Source: Okeania sp. KiyG1
GTDB taxonomy: Bacteria > Cyanobacteriota > Cyanobacteriia > Cyanobacteriales > Microcoleaceae
Assembly (NCBI RefSeq): GCF_014132355.1
Contig: NZ_BLZO01000121.1
Coordinates: 62,001-126,000 of the forward strand
Direction: 5' to 3'
Length of the DNA stretch: 64,000 nucleotides
Below, one piece after another: positions 37,500 through 46,062 of the stretch (within the stretch, counting starts at the first letter, position 1; the number at the start of each line of letters is the position of its first letter). Made by a program: the position numbers and the translations under genes. The notes beneath the pieces were generated by a model. The model saw nothing but the letters and a program-made list of their open reading frames with translations, was not told the DNA's origin and made no database searches.

Positions 37500-37868
37500 A
37501 TGGCAGTTCCACAAACCGAAGAGATTATCCGTAAATTCATCAGTGTTCTGAACCAAGAAAGTAAAAAACCAGATAGCCAGATTTTTCCTGAAAGTGCTTG
37601 GCAAAAATTAGAAGACCTGAAAAAAAATTTAGAGCAAACAAATGACGAACCCAAAAATATCTATTTAACAATTACTAAATGGTGTAAGGAAAACCAGTAC
37701 AAAACTATTACAAACGCTTTAAAAAGTGCAAGGAAAGACCCTATAAAAGATGACGAATACCCACCACCTCCCGACCCCAGAGACCAACCAATTACAAATA
37801 TTTCCCTACGCTCGGCAATTGAAGACGCTCAAGAAAACCGTCAACAATTAATAATTAATAATGAATAA
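37500..37868 (+). CDS. Small helical protein downstream of TPR-CHAT
   Basis: 122 residues, starting after GGAGTGAAAATAAACA. Helical N-terminus (TEEIIRKFISVLNQESKK), then PESAWQKLEDLKKNLEQTND and a proline-rich link (DEYPPPPDPRDQP). The last residues (QLIINNE) and the stop are supplied by the family-A repeat starting at 37852, so the original C-terminus may have been longer. No family recognised. The position, 150 bp after a CHAT protease on the same strand, suggests an adaptor or substrate, but this is inference from context only. Confidence 0.6.
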   Translation: MAVPQTEEIIRKFISVLNQESKKPDSQIFPESAWQKLEDLKKNLEQTNDEPKNIYLTITKWCKENQYKTITNALKSARKDPIKDDEYPPPPDPRDQPITNISLRSAIEDAQENRQQLIINNE

Positions 37869-37976
37869 TTAATAATTAACAATTATCTCTCCTTGAAAAG
37901 AAGATGATTAACGCTGAAGGAAAATTTTTTCTCCTTTAAAGGAAAGGTTTTAAACCTTAATTATTCGCCAATAATA
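37852..37976. repeat. Family-A palindromic repeat, copy 4 (short form)
   Basis: AATAATTAATAATGAATAAT, TATCTCTCCTTGAAAAGAAG, TTTTCTCCTTTAAAGGAAAG, then GTTTTAAACCTTAATTATTC. It lacks the CGACC...GGTCG core. It provides the stop codon of the preceding gene. Confidence 0.7.
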
Positions 37977-38346
37977 CCAATTTAATAAATGTCTGTTACA
38001 AATAGTAGAAGTAAGAAAGAAGGAAGAGGGAAGAAGGAAGAAGGGGTAAGCATTGAAAAAAAGGGGAAAACGATATAAATAACTATATAAAATGAACTGA
38101 ATTAGCTATTTTTAAGCATATGTGTTATAGATATACTTTTTATAGCATTCTTTTTTCAAATTGGTATAACCAGTAATAATTCAGCCTTCATTTATCAGGG
38201 GTGAGCAGAGTTAACTCAGATTAAATACAACGCTTTCCACTGTTATGAGGTACACCCATCGCGGGCAAGATGCCCGCACCACAAGATTAGCTGATAGCTG
38301 AATGCTGATAGCTGTTTGCTTACAATAACCAACCTTTATAATTAGA
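37977..38346. other. Spacer before the membrane-hairpin protein
   Basis: GAAGGAA heptamers near 38016, a hairpin CGGGCAAGATGCCCG near 38261 and AGCTGATAGCTGAATGCTGA short repeats near 38289. No gene; no clear promoter. Confidence 0.4.
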
Positions 38347-39930
38347 ATGAATATCAATCAAGAATTTATTTATGCTCCTAATATTCGCTTGTTTACCTAT
38401 CATTTAAAAACGGTAAATTTGACGAATTACCAACAGTTTGAACTAAAAATTACAGACATTCAAACTTTCTATCAAATCCTCTTAGATTATTATGGCGCAT
38501 TAGACCAAAACCAGAATCCATCAAAATTAAAATTACGCTCTGATTTCTCAGACTTCCTCAACTCCGGTCTACCGAATTTAGACTTAATTTATCATCCTCA
38601 AGGCAGAGGTTGCCAAAGAATTACTCTAGCAAATAACTCCCCATACAAAGGATTTATCTATCCTCAATTTCTTAATGATACATATAGTTTTTCTCTCACC
38701 ATTTATCATCCCCAAAATCCAGGAAAAGACAAAGTTGCCTTTGCCAACTTATCTCAATTAAAACCACCCCGTCAGTTTTTTTCAGGAATTAATCACAACT
38801 CAGACCAAACATTACAAAAAACACAAAAAAAAGCCTTTTGGGGAAGCACAATCATGTTAAGCGGTTTTCTCCCAGAAAAACCCGAAACTCCCGCAGAATT
38901 AAAACCCCTTGCTGACCGTTACTTACAAAATTTTCTTAATCTCGAAAACCTCGAAGATGCACCACCCTTTTATACCAGTGGCGAACTTCTAGATGGCTAT
39001 ATTTACGAATATCAAAACCCCAATAATTATCATCCCTACGGACACATAATTATCCTATTTATCTTTGCGGAAATTACCACAGAAAAACTCAACAAAATTC
39101 AATGGGATTTACCAGAACTATTTTTATATCATCATAAAAACAAGCAAAACTTTGCCGACAGCAAAAAAGAATATAAAACTGCCCTAGAAGATATCAAAAA
39201 AATCGAAGATCTTATTCAAAAATTTCCAGTTTATCTTCCTACTATTGGAGAAGAAAAATTGAGAATTGAGAGTGCGGAGTCAAAAGCAATATTAGCCACT
39301 TCCAATCCCGTAGAAATATTACATAAAACTTCCCTAGCTAACTCATCTACCCTTTCAGACCAACAACTAAAAAACCTCAAACAACAAATCAAAAATCTGC
39401 TAGACCTCTCCCTAAAAAATTCTCAATACCTCCGCAGTTTAGGAAACTTTCAAAACACAATAGATATCAACCGTGAAAATTATCTCAACAAAATTAACCG
39501 CCTAGAAAAATTAACCCAGAGCCAACTAAATATTTGGCAAGACTATGCCAACCTAGACTTTCAACGCTTCCAACGACAAATTCAAGCAGACCTAACCTAT
39601 CTCCATCAAGGCTCACTTTTACTAGATAGAGCGATCGCTACTATTCGCGGTTTAGTAGAAATAGACCAAGCAGAACGGGACCAACAACGACAAAAAGCCG
39701 AACTATTACTGCAAGACAACATTCAAGCGATCGGTCTAGGGGTAGGAACGGGAGCTATTCTGGCCTCAACTTTCGGTTTAGTTACTCAACCTGCTACTTG
39801 GCCATGGCAAAAAAACCATAGCTTACTTCCTCATCCCTTTCCAGCAGCAGTTGTGGTTAGTAGTTTAACGGCTTTGCTGGTATGGCAATGGACAAAAAAT
39901 CATTTAAAGAAAAAGCGCAATTTAAAGTAG
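38347..39930 (+). CDS. Large protein with C-terminal two-helix membrane hairpin
   Basis: 527 residues, family not recognised. Residues 1-260 look like a globular alpha/beta domain (RLFTYHLKTVNLTNYQQF; HPYGHIIILFIFAEITTEKL). Residues 265-455 are helical with coiled-coil character (LKNLKQQIKNLLDLSLKNSQ; RENYLNKINRLEKLTQSQL). The end has two membrane segments, IGLGVGTGAILASTFGLV (about 463-480) and AAVVVSSLTALLVWQW (about 501-516), then a basic tail KNHLKKKRNLK. A soluble sensor or stalk with a membrane hairpin at the end fits a membrane-acting effector or a CorA-like architecture. Lying behind a TPR-CHAT protease, it is a candidate for a protease-controlled membrane effector. That function is inference. 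Confidence 0.6.
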   Translation: MNINQEFIYAPNIRLFTYHLKTVNLTNYQQFELKITDIQTFYQILLDYYGALDQNQNPSKLKLRSDFSDFLNSGLPNLDLIYHPQGRGCQRITLANNSPYKGFIYPQFLNDTYSFSLTIYHPQNPGKDKVAFANLSQLKPPRQFFSGINHNSDQTLQKTQKKAFWGSTIMLSGFLPEKPETPAELKPLADRYLQNFLNLENLEDAPPFYTSGELLDGYIYEYQNPNNYHPYGHIIILFIFAEITTEKLNKIQWDLPELFLYHHKNKQNFADSKKEYKTALEDIKKIEDLIQKFPVYLPTIGEEKLRIESAESKAILATSNPVEILHKTSLANSSTLSDQQLKNLKQQIKNLLDLSLKNSQYLRSLGNFQNTIDINRENYLNKINRLEKLTQSQLNIWQDYANLDFQRFQRQIQADLTYLHQGSLLLDRAIATIRGLVEIDQAERDQQRQKAELLLQDNIQAIGLGVGTGAILASTFGLVTQPATWPWQKNHSLLPHPFPAAVVVSSLTALLVWQWTKNHLKKKRNLK

Positions 39931-40206
39931 TGGACTGAAACGCCTAAAATGGTGCATCGGGTAGGGGCGAGTTCTGCGGGTAGGGGCGGGTTCCGCGTTA
40001 AGTTAATGGTTTTACCCACGACTGAGTAAACCCGCCCCCGCCCCAATAATCTAATTTTATGAATTAGATGTGTCAGTCCAGTAGGGTGGGCAAATTTTAC
40101 TTGATTTTCTGCAAGTCTTGATTGCTCTACAGAAATTATCAGTCATTTGTTATCCGATCAAAACACTCTGACGCAACATAAAGGATAATACTTATTTAAA
40201 ATTAAA
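39931..40206. other. Spacer with GTAGGGGCGGGTT palindrome
   Basis: GTAGGGGCGGGTTCCGCG...AACCCGCCCCCGCCCC at about 39979-40054 forms an inverted repeat. No gene. Confidence 0.45.
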
Positions 40207-40695
40207 AATCAGAAATAAAAAATATATTCATTACTATTGTGACATACGCAATAGTAGAGTCAAACCTCTATGAATTCTGAACTTGAAGTTATTTACCCTC
40301 TCATCAAACTACTCTGAGCAATCAGCCAACAAAAATCACTCTAGTTATTATAAATCAGAAATAAAAAACATATTAATCACTGTTGCGACATACGCAATAG
40401 TAGAGTCAAACCCCTATGAGTTCTGAACTTGGAGTCATTTGCACTCTCATCGAACTACTCTGAGCAATCAGCCAACAAAAATCACTCTAGTTATTATAAA
40501 TCAGAAATAAAAAACATATTAATCACTGTTGCGACATACGCAATAGTAGAGTCAAATCCCTATGAGTTCTGAACTTGGAGTCATTTGCGCTCTCATCCAA
40601 CTACTCTGAGCAGTCAGTCAACAAAAATCACTCTATTTATTAAAAATCAGAAATAAAAAAGATATTCATTACTATTTTGATATACGTAATAGTAG
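40207..40695. repeat. 146-bp tandem repeat, three full units and a partial
   Basis: Units begin AATCAGAAATAAAAAA at 40207, 40353, 40499 and 40645, exactly 146 bp apart. Each contains GACATACGCAATAGTAGAGT, TATGAGTTCTGAACTTGGAG, TCATTTGC, CAACTACTCTGAGCA-type and CAACAAAAATCACTCTAGTT stretches. The middle two are almost identical. 146 is not a multiple of three, so it does not encode a repeat protein. Confidence 0.85.
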
Positions 40696-40854
40696 AAAAT
40701 TGCACTATCACAACAGCCACTTGACATCTTTCTGGCAAGAATTTAATTTTTATATTACATTGGTAGCATAAGTAATACGCGAAGCGATCACCCAGACAAA
40801 AAGCTATTAAAAAAAGTTTTAGAGGATATCTGAAAAGTTGTTTAATGCTGAATT

Positions 40855-40945
40855 TTGCCCCCCTAGCCCCCCAATTCTGGGGGGAACAAGAATCCATTAG
40901 CTGGTAAAAGTCCCCCAAAATTGGGGGATTTAGGGGGCGCGTGAT
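40855..40945. repeat. GC-rich inverted repeat (CCCCCC...GGGGGG)
   Basis: GCCCCCCTAGCCCCCCAATT...AATTGGGGGATTTAGGGGGC frames about 40 bp with a further CTGGGGGGAA stem. This unit is a familiar mobile-looking palindrome in cyanobacterial spacers. Confidence 0.65.
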
Positions 40946-41026
40946 TTAGCAAATGAGACTTCTCAAACAACCTCTTAGGAGTCTTCATTATATAACTTTT
41001 GACTTCTGACTTAATTTAATTTAGAG

Positions 41027-42130
41027 ATGAATAGAAAAACAGTAGAATCAGGATTAATATTACTCGCCCTCACAGGTTCTCAAGCTTACGGTACTTCTAC
41101 ACCTTCATCAGATTTTGACTATAAAGGAGTTTTTATTGCACCTAAAGATTATTATTTAGGCTTCAAATCTTTTGAACAAAAAGACCAAGGTTGGGATGAA
41201 CCAGGAACAGGTTTATATCCGGTATTAGATAATGTCAAAGATTGTGTGGTTTATGAGTTAAGAAAGTTTCTGACCTTGGTCTACAACAATAATCCGAATA
41301 TATTAGAAACTCTCTGGTTAGATTCAGAATTTTACTTGCATTTATCGCCAGTGGGAAAAAAGCTAATTTCCTATCGTCAGGCATTTATTTCCCAAAAAAT
41401 CAGAGCTTCTTTTGCGGGCTATGCTTACTCTCAAATTAAACGAGTGGAAACTCATAGAAAATGGCTATTAAATCCTCCAGCAAAAAAGCCAGAACCTCAA
41501 GATTTTGGACTGAATAAAAATAGCTATCGACCTTTAACAAAATCAGAGGTTAATGCTTTTATGGAATTCCTTTATATGTTGGTTAGAGACTGTATAGAAT
41601 TTTTAGAACCAACTCAGCAACTACGAGATTTGTTGTTAGAAAAAATTGATTATAAAGCGATTATTAAACAGCACCCTATTTCTGAGGAATTATTACCAAA
41701 AGTGCAAGAATATACCCGAGCAAAAAACGATTTTATTCATCTGTTGCACTTAACTCAAGCTTATCGGCAAGGTTTAAGTCAATGGGAAGCTTATTGTAGT
41801 TGGAATAAAGGTAGAAATTTGCAACGGAAGGAGTTAGAAAAGAAGTGTGGATATGATGCCAAACACATGAGTCATTGTATTAGGTTGTTAAGAATGGGAA
41901 TTGAAATTTTGCGGGAGGGGGTACTTTATGTGAATCGGAAAAAAGTGGGAGATGCGGAGTATTTATTATCGATTAGAAATGGGGATGTTATTTATGAGGA
42001 TGTGAAAAGATTAGCTGATGATTTGTTTGATGAGATTAAAGAGATAAAAACTGAATTACCAGAACAAGTAGACCGGGAATTTTTGAATCAAGTTTGTGTA
42101 GAGTTGGTGGAAATGGCGGGAATTTGTTAA
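41027..42130 (+). CDS. DNA polymerase beta superfamily nucleotidyltransferase
   Basis: 367 residues. The N-terminal motif TGSQAYGTSTPSSDFDYKG carries the GS (17-18) and the paired Asp (D29, D31) of the nucleotidyltransferase fold. The rest (ETLWLDSEFYLHLSPVGKKL; AKHMSHCIRLLRMGIEIL) is the helical body of the COG3541-type predicted nucleotidyltransferases. These are thought to transfer a nucleotide to an unknown acceptor. No HEPN partner or defence gene is adjacent. Start ATG at 41027 preceded by a weak TTTAGAG. Confidence 0.8.
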   Translation: MNRKTVESGLILLALTGSQAYGTSTPSSDFDYKGVFIAPKDYYLGFKSFEQKDQGWDEPGTGLYPVLDNVKDCVVYELRKFLTLVYNNNPNILETLWLDSEFYLHLSPVGKKLISYRQAFISQKIRASFAGYAYSQIKRVETHRKWLLNPPAKKPEPQDFGLNKNSYRPLTKSEVNAFMEFLYMLVRDCIEFLEPTQQLRDLLLEKIDYKAIIKQHPISEELLPKVQEYTRAKNDFIHLLHLTQAYRQGLSQWEAYCSWNKGRNLQRKELEKKCGYDAKHMSHCIRLLRMGIEILREGVLYVNRKKVGDAEYLLSIRNGDVIYEDVKRLADDLFDEIKEIKTELPEQVDREFLNQVCVELVEMAGIC

Positions 42131-42396
42131 TGATTTAGCTCTCAAAATAAAAGACGAGTAGGGGAGTAGCGGAGATTGAATATTGAAGTAATTAGGGTTC
42201 GCTGAAAAAGTCTTTTAGTAGGGGTAGGAAACAGGATAAATGGGAATGAGCGAGGAGACAGAGTGAAACTCTCAATCCTCCCCCTAATTTAGCTGAATCT
42301 GGCATTCATCCCGACACCATAAACTTGTTTTGGTGCTCTCCTGAATGCCAGTGTTTTTATGATATACTGCTTGACAGCAAATAAAATTCGCTCCTT

Positions 42397-43572
42397 ATGC
42401 TTAAAGTAGTCAAAGTAAGACTTTACCCTAATAGCCAACAACAAGAAGCCTTAAGTCAATCTTTTGGCAATTGTCGCTGGTTGTGGAATTACTGCCTGAA
42501 TTTGATGAACCAAACATATAAAGAAACGGGAAAAGGATTGTCAGGATATGAAATTAAGAAGCTAATACCTCAACTTAAAAAAGAGTATGAATGGTTATCC
42601 TTGGCTTATTCGTCTTGCTTACAACAAGTGTGTTTAAATCTCGGTGGAGCTTTCAATAACTTCTTTGAACGTAGAACTCGCATATCCTAGGTTTAAATCA
42701 AAACATGGAAAGCAGTCAATTCAATACCCTCAAAATGTTAGGGTTTTATCTGATTACTTAATAATCCCCTGTTAGGGGAGAAATAAAAGCTGTTATTCAT
42801 CGTCCCATTGAGGAGAAAATTAAGACTGTAACCATCAGTAAAAACTGTTGCGATCGATACTTTGCTTCAATTTTATTTGAAGATGGTAAAGAGAAACCAT
42901 TATCATCAACAGAAGGAAAAGCTGTAGGGGTTGACGTTGGGTTAACTCACTTCTGTACAACGTCATCAGGTTTAAAATATGATAATCCCAGATTTTTGAC
43001 TAAACATGAAAAGAATTTAAAACGAAAACAACAGCAACTATCTAGAAAAGAAAAAGGGTCTAATAACCGTAATAAAGCTAGAAAGAAAGTTGCTAGAGTC
43101 CACCGCAAAATAACTAACTGTCGTGAGGATTTTCTACACAAACTATCCCGTAGAATAGTTGACGAAAACCAAGTCATAGTAACAGAAAATCTAAACGTTA
43201 AAGGTATGATGAAAAACCATTGTCTAGCTAAAGCAATAGGGCAAGTAGGATGGGGAATGTTTACTCCTCATGCTTAAATATAAAGCAGAAGAAAATGGTA
43301 AAACCTATGTTGAAGTTGATAGGTTCTTTCCTAGTTCTAAGACTTGTCATGTTTGCTTAAATCAGGTGGGTAGCTTACCCCTTGATATCAGGCGATGGAC
43401 TTGTCAATCATGTAATACTACACACGACAGAGATATTAACGCAGCTATTTCTCTCAGAGACGAGGGACTACGAATTATTTCCTGTGGGACACGGGATCAA
43501 GCTGATCGCCAAACTGTAAGACGTAGCAGTAGAGGACGTAAGAAATCTAGTACTACGCTAGTTTCTGGGTAA
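42397..43572 (+). pseudogene. tnpB: tnpB remnant 5, nearly full length but frameshifted
   Basis: Starts as a typical OrfB (MLKVVKVRLYPNSQQQEALS, then NCRWLWNYCLNLMNQTYKE) to 42690, followed by frame breaks near 42690-42770. The RuvC-I motif GKAVGVDVGLTHFCTTSSG (about 42925), RuvC-II VIVTENLNVKGMMKNH and, after a frameshift near 43265, the zinc finger CHVCLNQVG...CQSCNTTHDRDINAA with the RuvC-III Asp are all in order. The gene needs at least two frame corrections. The element's right end is the hairpin GACGCTTTATCAAAGATTTA, then AGCGTTCGGTAGTTCAC, ending at 43614. Upstream 42300-42390 (GGCATTC...GAATGCC stem) is its left end. Confidence 0.8.
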
Positions 43573-43574
43573 GA

Positions 43575-43614
43575 AGCCGACGCTTTATCAAAGATTTAAG
43601 CGTTCGGTAGTTCA
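43575..43614 (+). ncRNA. Right-end hairpin of tnpB element (GTAGTTCAC type)
   Basis: CCGACGCTTTATCAAAGATT, then TAAGCGTTCGGTAGTTCAC: a stem followed by GTTCAC just after the tnpB stop, where the omega-RNA 3' end lies. It differs from the GTATGTCAA type, so a different IS200/IS605 lineage is present. Confidence 0.5.
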
Positions 43615-43659
43615 CAGGATACTCGACGTTGATGAGAGTGCATTTTGCCATCAGGAAAC

Positions 43660-43878
43660 CTAGACATCCAAGCTCTCTTTGAAAGTACCTTGCCAATTCA
43701 GACTTTTATCGCCCCACCATTGTTCTTGAAAAGAATAATAATTATCGTAATATTTTAGATAATCTTTCACTAAATCTGAAAGAGTTTTTTTCTGAGGAGT
43801 AAGAGGTTTACTATGGCATTGATTTGAAGTTTTTACTACTCTTTTTTTTTCGTTGTAGCAGTCCATAATCGTACTCAC
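43660..43878 (-). CDS. Small hypothetical protein
   Basis: 72 residues from a GTG at 43878 or 68 from the ATG at 43866. Polar, with an aromatic stretch (VKDYLKYYDNYYSFQEQWWG). No signal peptide, motif or family recognised. Its 3' end lies about 45 bp from the right end of the tnpB element, so it may be a remnant cut by that insertion. Weak evidence that it is expressed. Confidence 0.35.
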   Translation of the reverse strand: MSTIMDCYNEKKRVVKTSNQCHSKPLTPQKKTLSDLVKDYLKYYDNYYSFQEQWWGDKSLNWQGTFKESLDV

Positions 43879-44236
43879 AATAACTGTATTTATACAATTC
43901 TAGAATAGAAGTTATTTAATTATTGAAATAGCTTAATATAGTATGTGGATAATTAATTAATGAATAAATACTTCTAAGGTTTAGGAAGGGAAGTTTGACA
44001 ATAACTTCTATTTTTTGCTCAATTTCAAAAGTTGCTTTCACATTCCCCAAAATTAATGGCTGATAACGCAGTTCTTGCGCAGGAGGCTAGCTAATAGCTA
44101 AAAATCCAAAGTTTAAGTCCCCCACTATATTTGAAAATTAGTGGTGCCCCTTTTATGGAGGTTTTAATTCCCCATTATACACCTTGAGAAGCTGATAGCT
44201 GACCGCTGACCGCTGACTGCTATTTCAATTTTTGAA

Positions 44237-44575
44237 TTAATCATCTCTAGTAAAACTAGATTTTCCCCTAACTTCCTCTAATGTTAAAGACGGTCTATTT
44301 TTTACCTCTGGGTCAGCTCCTACTCGAATCAATAAATCTGAGAATTCTACTTTTTTATTAAAAGGTCGAATAGCTTTAATCTTCACACCTGAACTAATTA
44401 ATTTTTCTGCGACTAACTTAACTTCTTTTATACTTACTTCTGAACCAAACCAAATTGAATTACTAGGCATATCTGCTACTACAGTTGGTCGAAGTATTAA
44501 CTGATAATCTAAAGTTCTTAAAGCTTTTTCAACCACTCCATTGTCAACATCTTTAGGAAAATACTCAACTATCAA
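44237..44575 (-). CDS. Small domain often linked to caspase-type proteins, in lysozyme operon
   Basis: 112 residues. Its start overlaps the stop of the lysozyme gene by ATGA, so the two are translationally coupled. The stretch ADMPSNSIWFGSEVSIKEVK, then LVAEKLISSGVKIKAIRPF and LIRVGADPEV, resembles a C-terminal module I recall in cyanobacterial caspase-family and other conflict-type proteins. There it reads as P(S/T)NAIWFG...DVKLVA..L...GV.IK.IRPF. Its biochemical role is unknown. Here it is a free-standing protein without a signal peptide. Confidence 0.6.
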   Translation of the reverse strand: MIVEYFPKDVDNGVVEKALRTLDYQLILRPTVVADMPSNSIWFGSEVSIKEVKLVAEKLISSGVKIKAIRPFNKKVEFSDLLIRVGADPEVKNRPSLTLEEVRGKSSFTRDD

Positions 44576-45342
44576 AGATTGTTCATTTTTATCAAAAAAT
44601 TATCCCCTGAAAGACTTAATTCATTCTCCAAAACTTCCCGATATACTCTGGGTAAATTCTTACTCATAGAATTAGTTTCAATTCCATATCCTAAACTCGT
44701 CCATGTTCCAGATAACAACCGCAAAACTCGGTCTAATTTCCCCCTTCTTAATAACCCAGGAATATCTGCCTTCCAATATTTGCGATCGCTTAACCAACCA
44801 TGTACAACAGCATCTTGATATTTTGGCTCAAAACTGTAAGATTCCCAAAACATAAATCTGCCACGTTGTGGATGATAACGTTTTGCCATGAGATACCAAG
44901 TACTTGTTAACATTTGATATCGTCCAGCTGCAGTAGTACAATTTCCTTTATTCGGACCAGAAACGATAGTAATACACCAGTCTGGATGTTTACTCAGATT
45001 AGATACATTTTTACCTGTATAAACAACATGATAAGGTCGAGGATAATTAGATTCGCTAGCTGAAATAGTTCGCATTAATGCACGAATATAAGGATCTCCA
45101 CCTTTCATTGCTAGCTGAGGCCATTTTTTGCCATTATTGTAATTATATTTATTAGGAGTAGGAGAAATTAATTTAGTTATTTCCTGTTTAGCTATGTTGA
45201 AACTTCCCTTAAAAGTTCGGGAAAAAGAAACAAAAGAGATGATAACTATAAATATAACAATTAAGCGTTTGAACAACATAAAACGAGCATGAAAAGGCGT
45301 TGACTTCTGTGTTCTGATAATCTGAGGTTTAACCCTATGCAT
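44572..45342 (-). CDS. Lambda-endolysin-like muramidase (GH104-like), membrane-anchored
   Basis: 256 residues. One membrane segment at about 23-40 (LFKRLIVIFIVIISFVSF), then a spacer, then the enzyme domain: RALMRTISASESNYPRPY with the likely catalytic Glu97, SKHPDWCITI, TTAAGRYQMLTSTW, KYQDAVVHGWLSD and RLLSGTWTSLG. This order (S.SE, HP, AGRYQ, QDAV, W.S) is that of phage lambda lysozyme, which cleaves peptidoglycan glycan strands. As a chromosomal, membrane-anchored form it may remodel the wall, or be a phage-derived toxin. The downstream gene overlaps it by 4 nt. Confidence 0.75.
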   Translation of the reverse strand: MHRVKPQIIRTQKSTPFHARFMLFKRLIVIFIVIISFVSFSRTFKGSFNIAKQEITKLISPTPNKYNYNNGKKWPQLAMKGGDPYIRALMRTISASESNYPRPYHVVYTGKNVSNLSKHPDWCITIVSGPNKGNCTTAAGRYQMLTSTWYLMAKRYHPQRGRFMFWESYSFEPKYQDAVVHGWLSDRKYWKADIPGLLRRGKLDRVLRLLSGTWTSLGYGIETNSMSKNLPRVYREVLENELSLSGDNFLIKMNNL

Positions 45343-45460
45343 CTAAATAATCAAGGAGGGATTTTCTAAACATTTTTTTTGCAGCTTTCTACAATAAATT
45401 TCATGCAGTAAACTTTCCTAATAAATGTCTAGTTTAAAAAGTAGCCCTCCCCCTTTTTTA

Positions 45461-45672
45461 ACCGAATAATTAATAATTAATAATTAAATAATTCAGGTTT
45501 AAAGCCGACCCTTTTTAGGGGAAAAAAGCGGTCGAAGGATCGCGTTAGCGGAGTGGCTCTGTCAAGAGTTTGTCTCCTCGTCATATTCAATAGACCAAGA
45601 GAATAAATAATATTTCCTGATATTCAATTCCGTAACGGTTAAAACCGGAGGTAATTATCAATTATCAATTAA
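45461..45672. repeat. Family-A palindromic repeat, copy 5
   Basis: ACCGAATAATTAATAATTAA...GGTTTAAAGCCGACCCTTTT, AAAGCGGTCGAAGGATCGCG, AATAGACCAAGAGAATAAA, then the variant end AATTCCGTAACGGTTAAAAC, CGGAGGTAATTATCAATTAT. It shows the full left terminus ACCGAAT...GGTTTAAAGCC. Confidence 0.7.
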
Positions 45673-45884
45673 TGAAAATAGCTAATTTTTTTACAACAAT
45701 TACTGTATTGAAATAATTCTCAAATTTGCTGTGGCATAACTTAAAAATTATCTTAACTTATTACTGTAAGCATTTCCTGCGGGATGCTACACAAACAGAA
45801 AATAATGAATAATTCCTTCTCAGGTTGAATGAGTGTACCTTACTAATAACTTTGAATTCTCTCTCAATTTTTCAATTGCTTTTA
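45673..45884. other. AT-rich spacer with one short dispersed repeat
   Basis: ATTTCCTGCGGGATGCTACA, then CAAACAG, at 45772-45798. No gene. Confidence 0.45.
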
Positions 45885-46062
45885 CCGAATAATTAAGGTT
45901 TAAAACCTCTCCTTTAAAGGAGAAAAAAGCGGTCGTGGGATGGATAGGTTTCCTAAGCATATCCAATCGACTAAGAGAAGAAAAAATTTCCTTAAGTATC
46001 AATCCTCTCCTTGAAAAGAAGAGGTAATTATTAATTATTAATTATTAATTATTAATTATTTT
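45885..46062. repeat. Family-A palindromic repeat, copy 6
   Basis: TTACCGAATAATTAAGGTTT, AAAACCTCTCCTTTAAAGGA, AAGCGGTCGTGG...ATCGACTAAGAGAAGAAAAA, CTCCTTGAAAAGAAGAGGTA, then four ATTATTA units. The AATTATT units encode the last residues (FKIINN) and stop of the gene at 46045. Confidence 0.75.

Noticed and set aside
38347-39930. Gasdermin-type pore protein
   Set aside because: Bacterial gasdermins are about 230-280 residues with a pore-forming beta domain. This protein is 527 residues with a C-terminal helical membrane hairpin, so the similarity is only in context.
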